Assembly (NCBI RefSeq): GCF_020921035.1
Contig: NC_063158.1
Span: 7,918,001 to 7,982,000 of the forward strand
From: Rhodamnia argentea
Lineage: Eukaryota > Streptophyta > Magnoliopsida > Myrtales > Myrtaceae
Direction of reading: 5' to 3'
Length of the DNA: 64,000 nucleotides
A model generated the notes under the pieces. That model saw only the letters and a list, made by a program, of their open reading frames with translations, was not told the DNA's origin and made no database searches. Within the stretch, counting starts at the first letter, position 1. Each line of letters begins with the position of its first letter. Shown here one piece after another: positions 24,535 to 36,917 of the stretch. Both the position numbers and the translations under genes were made by a program.

Positions 24535-27500
24535 CTAGTCCTCTTGGGATACATGCAAGCTCCTAGGCTCGGAATGCCCAAACTGTCTAGCTGCAAAGCC
24601 GTAACAACCAACCACCAGAGCCAGCACGCCGAGGACGAGGCTGAAAAGCTGGAAGTTGGCAAGATACTCACCACGAGCCTCGCTTTCCACCGAGTTGCAC
24701 ACAATGTTGCTGCCCTTGAGCTGGCAACCATTGGGCATCGAGGGTCCGTATAGGGTGAAGGCTGTCTGGTAGAACCAGAGTCCTTGCAATGTTATAGCTA
24801 TGCCGCTGCAGAGATCGACTGGGAAACTGGTCGGTAGGAGGGCCCCGGCAATGGTGGAAGCGACGCAAAGTCCTATAAGCAGGACAAGGAGGAGGTGATA
24901 ATAACCCTCCAGGCCCTTGTGCGTCGTGGAGTGGAAGTAGAATAGGAGGTACTCCGCGCAGAATGCCGTGGTGGCAATCAAGCACAGCGCTCCTTCTGGT
25001 AAAGGAAGGAAGCTGCAATTGCAGAAAGATTGGCAACAGCAAAAGTCAAAAATTCTGGATTGCTCAGCAAAAAAATGTGGGAGGTAAAGCATCCAAAACT
25101 CAAGAGTCTGTTAACTATAACACTCAAAGCAGAGGAACAGTTGGTCACGTGTATGTATGCTGATGCAATAGTATTACTAGCGATGCTTCTGAAGTTTCTG
25201 CAGCACCACAATACAGCAAACTCACTGGTAAGCTTCAGGAGTAATCCTTTAGCAATTGACAACTAACCAGCTAAAGGCATCTGAAGATTTACTATAAGTT
25301 ACAACTCCACATCGAGTAAACAACAAGCCATGAACTCGCCATGCACTAATAGTACTCATAGGTAATCCCAACACAAAAAGTTTAGATTTTTTTCTTAAAA
25401 ATAAATTCTTAAGATGTAGAATCATATGATTACTGCAACCTGAGATTTTCCTTAACCCTACCAAAGGAAAAATTTACTAAGGATACTCAAAGTAGACCCT
25501 GTCCCTAAATGGATAGGTCAAGTGGCATTAGAGCACCAATATCAAGTTTCTAAAATGGTCAAGCTGTGTTAGACAGAAAATGCTGCAAAGCTGGATTATT
25601 TCGGCATAAAAGAGTGAAACATAAACCTCTTATCTTGTCAAATTCATGCAGACGCTTGCTCTAAATATTCTATTGTCAACGGGTAGTAACAATCTGATGA
25701 TTCCCAAGTGAAAGAGGATTTGTCATAAAACTAGTCCATGAAGAAAGTGTAAAAGATACTTCCAGCATTTTCACAGCAATCTGGATTGTGCAATGTTGAC
25801 AGTTTTCAGCCAAAGCCTACCCAGAAAAAAAAAAAAAAACCAAAATAAGTAGGAAAAAAATAAGAAACTTTGTTGTGAAGCCTCATTTTAGAAGCCAAGC
25901 AATTCCCTAATCTCAAGATGATGGTGAATTGCAACTACAATTCAATATCATCCCTGATGAGCACTTGCCATTCATTGGTTATTAGGAGCATCCCAGAAAT
26001 GTCAGAGGGCTTGAAGCTTGGAACTTGGAATTACAATGTTGAGTGAAAGAAACCTACAGTGAATAATCTCAAGGAGGTAGTGTTATCTTTCTTCTTCATA
26101 AGCTACAGGTGAGAAGGGAAAAAAGGATCACCCCAGCCAAGTGGACCAACTCTTGGCCTGAACAATGAAACAATGTTCATAAAGGACTAAGGGTCATCAG
26201 CTACATTAGGAGTAGTTTGTAAATGTTGAAGGTTCATTCTAATAGACCATTAATTCTCATAGAGACACTGATTAATGTCCTAAAGCTAAAAACACTAACC
26301 TCTCGGCTCAGACTGAGAGCAAGAGCATTAAAAGGCTTTGGTTTTTGCCTACTCAAATCAAACAGATTATCATTCGATCAGAACTATTCTCTCTACTCTA
26401 ATCTTCCTTACTCCTGAACTAAGACTTTAAAACAAAATAGAGGAAAAGGCCAGATCCCGTCTGGTTAATGGAAACATATGGACTCACTCTGTGAATTACA
26501 GTAATGCATCTCTTAAATACCATATATAAATTTGTCAAGGCAATGCCGTGAACTTTATGAGCTTATTCCTTTATGCAAATGAAAGTTCTTAAGTCATCAT
26601 ACAACCCGAAAGGGAGATTAACACAATCTATCCAAAGTTTAAGAAAAATAAGAGAACACACTCTATCCACAGTAGTGATACAAAAGTACCCAAAGATGGC
26701 AAAACTCTAAAGCGACCAGCGCGCAGAAAGCATAAAGACGAAAAGAGTATATCATGCATATGATGGAAATAAAAAATCACTATGCCTTAAAATTCCTGCT
26801 TCAACTGATTCAATTTTCCAATTGATACTCTACACCATATTGAGAACATCAAGAGACTTGAGTTTTATTATTCAGACGATGAAATATTCATCAAGAATTA
26901 GGTTCCTTCTTCTCCCTAGGGTCCTCTAAGTAGAGTAATAAATGACACTAAAAAATCAAATTGTGTATTTCAGGGAACCACACATCTGTTATTTAGATGT
27001 TCCTCCAGGACAGATGCTGAGCATTGTACCGCATTATTGACCAAAACTGGCTCTAAACTGTTACCCAGTTACAAATTGTGTGGGCTCAGCAGCGCTTACA
27101 TTTGTTCAGCATTAAGGCATCAACAGAAACCACTTGATAGCTCCATATCAGAAAGGCTTCTAAAAAGTTCTACCGTGCATATGACACCACCACCCAGAAC
27201 AAACATAAAGAGAAAAAGAAAGCATAAAAGACCTGTTGAGAGTAATGGGCCAGGAACCAACCTGGTTTTCTCTGAGAGCAGAGCTACGAGCCCAAAGATG
27301 AAGAACATGAGGAGCATTCCCGAATGCTCAAAATCATTCATGTGTGCTGGGTTCAAGACTCCATTAACAAACAACTTGAGGTGGGGAGAATAGAGAAGCT
27401 CAATACACAAATCAATGAAAGCACCGACTGTAATGACATATAGCTCCAAGTGTTTCAGCCTCCCCTCGAATCCAGGCACCGGGTTCCACACCCGGACCCG

Positions 27501-27608
27501 GAAGGCCTTTGGGTTTGACACTTGCCTAAACACACAACTCCACACATGCCACAAACCGACCACAAGGAAGAGAGTCCCCGGAAGAGCATGACCCTTGAAA
27601 GAACCCAT
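24535..27608 (-). CDS. TMEM45/DUF716 family multi-pass membrane protein
   Basis: Exon 1 is 27608-27262 (donor GAAAACCAG|GTTGGT). The intron is 2.25 kb with acceptor CAATTGCAG, and exon 2 is 25012-24535. The product is 274 residues and phases fit. The start [20 protein letters not shown] with WHVWS, then [19 protein letters not shown] across the middle, and [20 protein letters not shown] with HKGLEGYYH, match the histidine-bearing membrane pattern of plant DUF716 proteins. I count about six or seven hydrophobic segments. The tail [18 protein letters not shown] is hydrophilic. The biochemical role of the plant family is not known; some members are linked to virus or stress response. No damage seen. 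Confidence 0.88.
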
Positions 27609-28944
27609 AACTTGCTGTTATCTACAAACACAAACTATCCACCTTCCTGTTTATCTGAATTGAATCTGTGATGAGCAATCAAGCAAGCCGCCTTTAAAGT
27701 TGACAGCCCTCCAAATGGATGACACTACGCTGAAGGATAGAAGCAGTTTCTTCAAATTCTTTCCTGCTGAATCAACTGGAGGCTTCTGGGTCAAAAGTAA
27801 GATATTCAGAGAAAACGTGTTAAACTCCTGTAGCAGTTGTCAATGGTTTTGACTTTTTTGGCTTCTTTGTCAAAATGAAGCTAATCCAATCGGCAAAACA
27901 AGAAAATTACTCTATTTCAAGCAATTATTGCATCAAGATGGACCTTATTCTTCACTCGACAAACAAAATAGAACTATTTCTAACTATAATCAGCTGGAGT
28001 TCTTCAATCGTCCGACTACAATAACTACCACTAGTGCTAACACTGGAAATCAACGAAGATCCAAACTGCTAATTGCAACTCTGAATCTCTGTCTCTGTAT
28101 TGATATTTCCCAAAAAAAAAAAAAAAAAGAGAGGCAAGAACCCCAAAGAGAAAACAATGGGCTGTTACAAAGTCAAATTGCTCAAACACGACCAGAACTT
28201 TTAGTAAAAGAAAAACGGGTACTTTCCAACCCGCACCTTTAAGTCAATTCGTTCTTTTTTCTTTATCGCTCTTCTTCGTTTAAAAGCTGAAACTTGCACC
28301 TATAACCTCCGACCCGGAGAGATTAGCAGGACTCAAGTTACTGATCCATACCCATTTAATTTTCTTCTTCGATGAATCTGAGCGAAGAATAACAAGAAGA
28401 CGACATTATCTTATCTTTCTTGCTTTTTTTCTGAGAGAGCGGTGAGCACAAAGCAGAGTGCGAGTCAACGACGCATATGTTCCCGAGATATCTCGGCGTT
28501 GACGGGGTATTGTATAGAGCAGAGAGTTGAAAAAAAAACAAAGAAAGGAAGAGAGGAAGCGAAAAGAGATTATACATGGACAATGAGAAGGAACGTACTT
28601 GCAGTATCAGAGACGTGATTGGAGTAGTTGCAGTTCTCGAAGCGCCGTTCGTTTTCCTCCTCAAAAAAGCCTTCGATCGTCTTATGATTACGACCCGAAA
28701 AGCCCCGCCATCATCACCTCCGAATCACAAGAGCCGGCAAAAACGAATCACAGAGAACAAAAAGAGAAAAAGAAGAAGTTTCAGAGAGAGAGAGAGAGTA
28801 TAATAATGGCGGCACTGGTGGTGGTGGGGATCTGGTCCTTGTTCGGAACGAGGAAAAGGAAGCAAAAGAAATATGGACATGGGTTTTTGCTTATTTTTCC
28901 ATGTGTTGCTTAGTGTTTTTCTTTTTCTTGTAAAAAAAAAAAAA
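27609..28944. other. Upstream region of the TMEM45-like gene
   Basis: No recognisable coding sequence. It probably contains the 5' UTR of the minus-strand gene, and perhaps a leader intron. It includes a poly-A run at 28,112-28,127, a GA tract at 28,782-28,798, and purine-rich DNA at 28,530-28,560 and 28,740-28,800. Overlapping ORFs on both strands are low complexity. Confidence 0.4.
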
Positions 28945-29426
28945 GTTAATATCACGAAAAATTCTAAATTGATATACCTGTGACAAATTTATCCAAAATT
29001 ATTCTTTTGATCATAAAAAATTTCAAACTTATACATTTGTGATAAATTTACCCCAAACCGATATACCTTTATCACCCTCCATTAATTTTCGTTAAATTTA
29101 ACTATCAAATTCTTGAGTTAGATGTCACATAACGGTTTGTGGATGTACCAATTTAGCGATTTTACCCTCTGTTGGTCACATATATATTAATTTGAGATTT
29201 TTTTTTATGGCCACAAGTGTGTCGGTTGGGGTTTTTCATGGTTAAAAAAAATTAGTTTAGGGTAAATTTGTTATAGGTGTATCAATATATGATTTTTGAT
29301 GGTAAAAAATATAGGTTGGGATAAATTTGCCATATCTATATTAGTTTGGGATTTTTCGTGATTAAAATAATGATTTAGAGTAAATTTATCACAAATTTAC
29401 CAGTTTGAGATTTTTCGTGGTATTAA
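28945..29426. mobile_element. Mutator-like MITE, diverged copy
   Basis: The ends are TTAATATCACGAAAAATTC on the left and, on the minus strand, TTAATACCACGAAAAATCTC on the right. Both inward flanks repeat a unit of about 58 bases with the blocks TGTGACAAATTTA, CCAAA and TTTTTGATCA. The same family occurs as copies at 37773-38539 and 41786-42523. The flanks are A-rich, so the target duplication cannot be read here. Confidence 0.75.
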
Positions 29427-32268
29427 TAAAAAAAAATCATTTGACTTACAAATAATATAGGCTAAGCCCATTTGATTTATATAATTAATGATTGATAAGT
29501 ATGAGGCTTTGTAGGATCGCTATTAATTATTTTTAAAAGCCTGTTAGATAAATGGATCGTTCATTATTTAAATGTTTTGATGATACCTTAGAAATAATAT
29601 TTCTTTGGAAATGATTTTTTTTTTTTTTGGGCCAAATTTTGGAAATGATTGAAAAAATTGGAAATGAGAAGAAACCGAATAATAATGAGAAAATGAGAGG
29701 ATCTCTAGAAGTTTGACTTGATTGGAGATGTTGTTTAATGTCACAGATGGTGGGCCCCGTCGTTGGTGATGCCCGTCGGATTAGTCGGTTTTTGGCCTCT
29801 TTCTTTATTGTTGTAGGTAAGCGGACTGCTCCGCGTTTAGGTCGAAAATGACATGCGGTAAGGACCAACACAGTCGCGGGGTTTTGTCCTCCTCTCGGAG
29901 ACCTCCACAAAACATAATATTCAATGACCCAATTAGTTAGTTGAATTTTAGCATAATATATAATTTGGCCTAGAAAGCGTCGACACTCTTCGATAATCTT
30001 GGATATGCGATCGACACGTGATCAACGATTCATAACTCTAGTAACTCACAAGTCCAGCATCTCGACACGCTATTTTGACACGCACGAGATCAATTTTAAT
30101 CATTTTCAATAAATTATAGGTCAAAATATAAATTTATATGTACTTAAGCCATACACGTGGCGTGTCGTGTCGCCTGTTGGTGCTATTTAAAATGTGATAT
30201 TTGAACTTTAGCTCAACATACAATATGATCCCTAAGCTTTTAATTTATTCAATGCGATTCCTAAACTTTTGGTTCATGTTTAATCTAGTTTCCAAACTAC
30301 TTGAAAATGTTTATTGTTGTCCACGAACTTGAATTATTAAAAGGATAATACTGAATATTTGCATATAATTTAGGGACTAAAATAAACATGTACTAAAAAT
30401 TTAGTGACTATATGAAAAAATTTAAAATGTAAAGACGACATTATATATTGGGCTGAAGTTCAAAAGCCATCACATATTGCTTCCTTAATCGAGTCTCTAG
30501 TTGGCGGATCATGGGCGGCGGACATCATTCACGTGCGTACTTAACTAACGTGGATTATAGCTTGTACGTACAGCACACTAACAAAAAACAAAGTCGATTG
30601 TATGAAGCTTTCTTCCATAAAAGACAGGAGGAAAACACCGCTAGAGTATGGAATGGAATGGAATTTAGCTACGAGACAGCAAGAGATCTGTCGCGAGGCA
30701 AATTGTCTGCTTACACGTCGTCGTATTGGGCGGGTGTTGTCGTGTTCCCTGGTTAGGTGACACGTGGCGAGGCATGGATGCTAAGCATCGTCCAGCCTCT
30801 CGTTCTAAGGTGGAGGAAGTAGTGTGATCTGTAGGGATCATGAACTCAATCAATCCAATAATAAGAATCTGAGGCGCATGTGATTCGAGTAGATAGGGAA
30901 CATGGATTGTGATTATTCCCAGTGAAGTAATTATGCACTGATTTGAGTCTCTGAAAGAGCATCTTTTCACGTGTTGATATGGTTCTTAATCTTCAACATA
31001 TCGAACAGAACTGGCCACAATAATAGTTATTGCCAGGAGAACAACACATTAAAAGGTTAAAGCGCGTACTTTATAAATTATTTCTTGAACCATGTTAGAA
31101 ATCGACGCGAGGCACTTCTTGTGAATTGTCTTCTGTCACAATCCAGAGGTTAAAGAGCAGAACGGTGGGCTGCAGTCTCTCATCCCTTCTTTAGTTCCAC
31201 TGTTGGCTGTTGATTTTGTCCAATTAGCACTTTAACTATTTCCCACACCCTTGAATCAGTCCCTCCTGCCTCTTGAGTGGCTTTTCCTTTAAGTTGTTCC
31301 TCCAATCTCCTGGTCTCGTAATACCAATATGTTCCCAATGCTAGTTGTTAATTACAACCTGAAAAGTCACGAATAAGTATATATTCTGAAGAATAGAATT
31401 GCCTGGCTGATCCTCACGCAGAAAACCGACACAGTTAACATAACATTTTGGGGAGGCCTCAATAGAATCTCTCACGTGTTTTCACATCAACCAAAGTGGT
31501 AGAAACAAGTCTTCAACTAACAGTTATTCACTGAACCTACCCAAAAACAATGAGATGGATAGTCACATGACTTAAGATGGGAGGCTACAGCACAAAATCT
31601 TTGATCTTGGGAGCTTATATTTAGTTATTCTTTGTTAATCCTTAGCAAGGTCTAATGACATCCAATATACTTATCCAACAATTTTTTTTTGGCTAAACAT
31701 TCATCCTACGTCTGAACAGCCTAGACAACAATTCTGCAAGTGAACATATTTGCTTCTTAACAAATATATGCACCCATTTATGCACACATGAATCGTGCGG
31801 GACATGAAATAGGTATTAGATTCAAACAGCTCAATTTGACTATGTCCATTAACAAGTTTTGAAAGCCCAAAACTTCAGCACAATAACAACACTGCTCCAA
31901 GGTCAACCTCAAACATCACAACTATAGATCCACTCTCTTCAATTTGACGAAGAACTACATTCATCAAGCATCAAGTGTCAACATGATAGCAACATCCAAT
32001 CAGACAATCTAGTTTACAAAGTCCATCCCAGTTACTAATCAATCCAAGACTATCTTCAACATCAACTTTACACTGATAATAACCCCAAAACCTATATTCA
32101 AACTATTATATTTCTTGGCAAAAAGATCAACAGAGATAAAGAAAAGATGCAGATCATTTCTCAAAGCCCAAGCAATTCATCCACCATTGGATCCTGTTTT
32201 GAGTACTCCTCCCCACGATCCTTGTCGGACGCATGCTATACTACAAAACAAATGTCTTCCACTTTGGA
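29427..32268. other. Intergenic DNA with one MITE-like element
   Basis: No supported gene apart from the TIR element at 30192-30475. GC content rises at 29,740-29,900 and 30,670-30,790, but the open frames there are short and overlap on both strands. From about 31,000 to 32,270 I see only AT-rich spacer. Confidence 0.4.
30192..30475. mobile_element. Small TIR element (MITE-like)
   Basis: The left end ATGTGATATTTGAACTTTAG pairs with the inverted right end ATGTGATGGCTTTTGAACTTC. The next blocks also agree (CTCAACATACAATATGAT against GCCCAATATATAATGTCG). About 284 bases long, AT-rich inside, with no coding capacity. Target duplication not resolved. Confidence 0.6.
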
Positions 32269-32559
32269 CTAACCTAAAGAACCATAACAAGATAGCTGTC
32301 CTATAACCAAACCATCTCCATATCTGGGCCTCCTTCCTTTTGGTACATGGAGAAAAAGTGATAAGTCGAGGTTAACAGTGATCTCTTCATTTTTAGATGT
32401 TATACTTCCTCTGCTTGAATAGCAGCTTTTGTTATTTATCTCTTCCCATATCTCTTTAGCCAAGTCTATACGTACAGCTGACAAAACTATGTACTGATGC
32501 CTCACTTCTGGCATCATTCTGTAAGTTTCATCCATGTATAGCTTCAAGAAACATACCAT
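32269..32559 (-). other. Open frame of 96 codons, unrecognised
   Basis: It starts MVCFLKLYMDETYRMMPEVR on the minus strand and continues RHQYIVLSAVRIDLAKEIWE. The composition is protein-like, but no domain or signal is seen and no homologous family comes to mind. It lies 89 bases beyond the stop of the possible secreted peptide ORF (32648-32851) and could be a later exon of the same transcript. This is speculative. Confidence 0.2.
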
Positions 32560-32647
32560 ATCCAGATACCTCGGACATACTGTCGAAACGTGCCATTCTA
32601 CGAGGTCAGATTCCTACAGCAAGCCACAAACTCTAATTTCAAGGGCA

Positions 32648-32851
32648 CTAGCAATTCATAAGGTTCCAAGGATTGTCATTTCTTCTTGAACTTGCCAAGT
32701 ATACTCTAAGAGATGCATTCTTCAAGAAACGTCGATTAGAATTATGTTCAAGAAATTCACGAGAACTAAGGTCGACAGCTCCTATGACGACAGAATAGGA
32801 CAACAGAACAACAAAAAAGGTCATCAACAAGGGAAAAGATATAGGTCTCAT
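32648..32851 (-). CDS. Possible small secreted peptide (67 aa)
   Basis: The ORF begins MRPISFPLLMTFFVVLLSYS and continues VVIGAVDLSSREF. This is a good secretory signal: basic residue, 18-residue hydrophobic core, then a VVIGA|VD-type cleavage site. The rest is short and basic (NRRFLKNASLRVYLASSRRN), ends NPWNLMNC, and would be about 44 residues after cleavage. It has only one cysteine, so it is not a cysteine-rich peptide. It may be the first exon of a longer gene. It sits in AT-rich DNA 576 bases downstream of the PPR stop on the same strand. Family unknown. Confidence 0.35.
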   Translation of the reverse strand: MRPISFPLLMTFFVVLLSYSVVIGAVDLSSREFLEHNSNRRFLKNASLRVYLASSRRNDNPWNLMNC

Positions 32852-33426
32852 ATGCTAATGCATGGCTACATCTTAAAAAGCAAAAAATAGATTGAAGCAC
32901 TACTAGCATTCAGTATCAAACAGAGAAAATTATGTAAGAAATTAGAGAATCACTAACTTTGATGTGAAGGAATGTGGACAATGGTCTATTTCCAGAAGCT
33001 CTCACCAGCAAGTATCAAACCAAAGCAGCATCCATTGCAGTAACAAGCCCAGCATGTATTCCTTCACAGGCTGCAGATTGCAGCAGAGGATCGACCTGAT
33101 ACTACTGATCAAGTACTAGTCACTCGGACACTCACTTTTCCGGCATTCGTGCCGAACCACACCATGACCATATCAGCCTGCAGCTGGTTTGCTCTAATAC
33201 ATCAACACCTGAGTCATTGGCTTCGCTATCAGGTTTAGCCTCCCCAGCATCTCTCCATTGCCATCGTATGGCTTGGAAATCATCTAGGATGATAACCTGA
33301 ATTTAAGCTTGATGACAACGAAAATCTGCACCATAGAACATGTTTCGTACATGTAATGACCATGAAATCGACATGTTTACTTGTTGACTAGATTACCAAA
33401 TCTCCAACATGTAGGACTCTCATTAT

Positions 33427-35010
33427 CTAATTAGCCTCAACCCAGCTGCAAGCGGTGTCTTTAGATATCCCTCTTGCCTTCATTAACTCCCTCAGTTGAG
33501 TTACACTGTCCCATTTTCCTGCATGTGCCAATGTATTAGACAAAGCGACATATGCCCCGGGCCGACCCTTGGCATTCAACTTAAATAGTTCGTTGGCAGC
33601 TACACTTGCCATCTCAATATCAGCATGCAACCTACATGAACTAAGCAAAGCGGCCCAAACATCAGAGTTGGGCTTTTCAGGCATTTTCATCACAAACTCC
33701 CATGCCCAGTTCAAACTCCCTGCACGTCCTAAGAGATCAACCATGCAGGCATAATGCTCCATACCCGGTTTCAGTGTGTAATCTCTCTCCATGCTCAAGA
33801 AAATCTCATGGCCCTTAGCTACTAAGCCAGCATGGGCACAAGCAGAGAGTGCACTGAGGAATGTCACGGAATTGGGCTCAATTCGCTGTTCACGCATTGC
33901 ACCGAAAAGATCAAGAGCTTTATGGGGGTCTCCGTTCTTTCCATATCCATCTATCATGGAAGACCATGTAAAGACATTCCGGTTAGGCATACATTCAAAT
34001 AATGTGCATGCATCCTCAAGTTTCCCGCATTTGGAATACATGTCTATAAGAGCACTGCCCATTTTTACATCCAGGACATGACCAGTTTTTACTAGTTGAC
34101 TTTGGATTTGTTGACCGACTTCATATGCTGCCATTATGGAACAGGACCCGATTACACTGGCAAAAGTAGATAGATTAGGCCGAAATTCCAACCTTTGCAT
34201 CTCAATGTAAATCTCAAGAGATCTCTTTGCAAATTCACTCGACTTGCTGTAACCTTCAATCATGGCATTGAAAACCACGACATCTTTCTCAATCGTCTTC
34301 CTGAATATCTCTTCTGCATCCTCAAAAGACCCTTGATTCATATATCCAGTAATCATTGAGGTTGAACATATGACATTCTGTTCCAGCATCATATCGAACA
34401 CAGCCCTAGCATAATCAACCCTTTCATGCTTAACATATGAGTCAACCAGCGCCGTATAAAGAACATCATCCGGTTCAGTGTCTAGTCTCAATATCTGGGC
34501 ATGAACGACCCCGGTTATTTTACAAGGCAAGTCCACATCCTGGGCCTGAGTAGACGCCTTCAAGATCATGGAAAAAGTATACCCATCAGGCCTCTCGCCA
34601 ACAGAAACCATTCTGCGTATCAATTCGAAAGACTCTCCAACTTTCCGTTGTCTGACGCACCCGCCAATCATGTAATTAAACGCGGAAAGAGTTCGCTGCG
34701 GCATTTCATCGAACACCGCGCGAGCATAACTGAGGCAGCCGCTTTTCAGATGCAGTATGAGAAGCTTGATGGAGATGTTAGTGTTGGGATTCAATCCGGT
34801 TTTGAGGATGTAGGCATGGATCTTTTGGCCGGGAGAAGGATTGTCGGAGTTGATATAGTGTTGCAGGGCCGAGGGCAGAGAGTCCGGAGACGTATGGGAG
34901 AGCAGTTCTCGTGTTGGCGGGAAAAATTTGGTCTTTTCAGCCAAGGAGCGAGAGTAAGATCTTGATGAGAAAACCAGCAACCTGAGAGAGGACGATCCGC
35001 CATTTCTCAT
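33427..35010 (-). CDS. Pentatricopeptide repeat protein, PLS class (At1g28690-like), organellar
   Basis: One uninterrupted ORF of 527 codons, as usual for plant PPR genes. The N-terminus MRNGGSSSLRLLVFSSRSYS is Ser/Arg-rich without acidic residues and looks like a mitochondrial transit peptide. PLS-type repeats follow from about residue 60 (HAYILKTGLNPNTNISIKLL, ARAVFDEMPQRTLSAFNYMI, YTALVDSYVKHERVDYARAV, SALIDMYSKCGKLEDACTLF, TWSSMIDGYGKNGDPHKALD). An E-type C-terminal region (VWAALLSSCRLHADIEMASV to SKDTACSWVEAN) closes it, with no DYW domain. Such proteins bind organellar RNA in editing, splicing or processing. The overall layout resembles Arabidopsis At1g28690. No frameshift or stop seen. 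Confidence 0.93.
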   Translation of the reverse strand: MRNGGSSSLRLLVFSSRSYSRSLAEKTKFFPPTRELLSHTSPDSLPSALQHYINSDNPSPGQKIHAYILKTGLNPNTNISIKLLILHLKSGCLSYARAVFDEMPQRTLSAFNYMIGGCVRQRKVGESFELIRRMVSVGERPDGYTFSMILKASTQAQDVDLPCKITGVVHAQILRLDTEPDDVLYTALVDSYVKHERVDYARAVFDMMLEQNVICSTSMITGYMNQGSFEDAEEIFRKTIEKDVVVFNAMIEGYSKSSEFAKRSLEIYIEMQRLEFRPNLSTFASVIGSCSIMAAYEVGQQIQSQLVKTGHVLDVKMGSALIDMYSKCGKLEDACTLFECMPNRNVFTWSSMIDGYGKNGDPHKALDLFGAMREQRIEPNSVTFLSALSACAHAGLVAKGHEIFLSMERDYTLKPGMEHYACMVDLLGRAGSLNWAWEFVMKMPEKPNSDVWAALLSSCRLHADIEMASVAANELFKLNAKGRPGAYVALSNTLAHAGKWDSVTQLRELMKARGISKDTACSWVEAN

Positions 35011-36463
35011 GATACCATTTGAGAGCGGGCAATACAGTGTCAGCCGGAGTATCAGAAATGACGCAGCAAAGCAACGGAAGCGTTCGAATTTTTGGCGATT
35101 GGAGCGACGTCACTGTGATTCTCGCTCAAGCAAAATCAAAGATTTGCAAAATATTTTTTTTAAATAATTATTTGTATAGCTTAAAATATTAATTATTATG
35201 ATTAATAATTTATATATAAATATTTTTATTTCTAATGAAAATATTTTTCGTTTATTTATTTTTATACGAGATATAAATGATCATTATAAAAATAATTACA
35301 AATTTTTTATTTTTTTACGAAACAAGCCGAGCCTAAAAAGTGTTGCCGTTGTTCGCAAGTTGTTCTTAACGATTATGTGAAAATTATATGCAATCATTTA
35401 TCCATAAAAATTCTTCAACCAAGAAGCAATTTATTTTATTTGTTGTTTTTTTGGCTCCTATGCATTGGCATTCTATTAACTCATCAATTAAAATATCAGA
35501 GGAAGAAAAGTTCACAAGGGGAAAGTACATTTGTCCTCATTAACAAGGCCTAATTTCATGAATTTTGCTGATGTGATATACTTGTTAAGCACTTTAATAA
35601 GGAGGACTTACAATTCCTATGTGATGCTCTTTCTTGTGTTGTATGTGACTTATATGGGCACATTTCACTGAGCAATGCCTTTTACATGATTGTTAATATC
35701 ACATGTTTGGTATTCCGAATTGGCCTATGTCTCGGCGTAACTACATTTACAACGTGCTTTTAATTTGAAAATGAGTGAAAATGTGTTGATTTTGAATTGA
35801 AATCATGTTGTGTCGACTTCAAAATTTTTTCGGTAAATTACTCACATATTGTCGGAGGTTACCCGAAGAGACAAGCTCATTAAGAGACTTGAGGAGCTCG
35901 AGCCAATCCATGATTAATTGCATTTTCTTAATTAACAACTTCACGAAAGGGTAAATTCGCTAACGTTCAATTAAAGTTAATTACCAAGAAAAAAACAAAA
36001 ACTAGAAGTTGTTACGTGTTCAATCGAATGATTGGACCGATTAGCTCGCCCACCCAATCCTATTTTCAGCACAATCCTGATTAATAGTGCATTTGGGCAC
36101 GACAAGCTTTGCTAATCCTTCTTTTCAGGCGGGTGAGTTTGTCGAAGCAATATCGCCCTTCAACTTAACATATAATTCTACGATTTTTGAATAGATCTGG
36201 GGAGTGAGGCAATAAACTTGTTAAGCTTCATCATAAAAAGTTTTGTATATTTCATAGCACTGATTTTTTTTTTTTTCCAATTATGGACGATCGACATACA
36301 TGTATATGTGCGTGTGTTGAATCGTGTGCATCTTTTGTCGCGTGAATTGAGATCTATATAAAAATCTATCTTATTGAGATCGCTATCACTTTTGAAGAGA
36401 ACCAAGAAGTCGAAAGGGGTTTCTAGGTCTCCATCTTCAATTTTCGATTTCTCCAGGAAGTTG
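35011..36463. other. AT-rich spacer upstream of the PPR gene
   Basis: Strongly AT-rich from 35,140 to 35,330, resembling a degenerate AT-rich inverted-repeat element with repeated AAATATTTTT blocks. No ORF with recognisable content. GC content rises slowly towards 36,400. Confidence 0.4.
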
Positions 36464-36486
36464 GAGAGAGAGAGAGAGAGAGAGAG
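36464..36486 (+). repeat. GA microsatellite
   Basis: (GA)n tract of about 23 bases. It precedes the much longer CT tract at 36762, and similar GAGAGAGAGA blocks recur at 36585-36596. Confidence 0.85.
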
Positions 36487-36758
36487 GAGTGCTCGAGATA
36501 CTGAAAAAAATGAAAAGAGTTTGAGAGATCTACGACTGCCCTTCTGTAACTCCATTGAGTTTTCCCTTTCTGCAGCTCCATTGGAGAGAGAGAGAGACGG
36601 GTTGAAAAAGGCTTTTAGGGTCGTCCATAAGGAAGATTGCTCAGTGGCCATGAAGAGGATGCCCAGAAATTGGGTGGCCGGGGCTATATCGGTGTCCTCC
36701 TGCAGGAGTCTCTATAAGGCAAAAATACTTCTTTTGTGGCATAGCAACAAAGACTCTC

Positions 36759-36761
<3 letters not shown>

Positions 36762-36829
<68 letters not shown>
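36762..36829 (+). repeat. Long CT microsatellite, about 34 units
   Basis: Uninterrupted (CT)n run of about 68 bases, the longest simple repeat in the window. It makes an apparent Ser-Leu-repeat ORF on the plus strand, which is an artefact. Confidence 0.95.
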
Positions 36830-36832
<3 letters not shown>

Positions 36833-36917
36833 TTGACAGCATTAAGAAAGCACCATCAATACACTTTCATGTCTCTCCCTTCCCCACCTCCCCCAATAAA
36901 GACTCTACACATGAGTA

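Noticed and set aside
33569-34965. Several plus-strand ORFs inside the PPR gene
   Set aside because: Antisense shadows of a 527-codon frame with clear PPR repeats.
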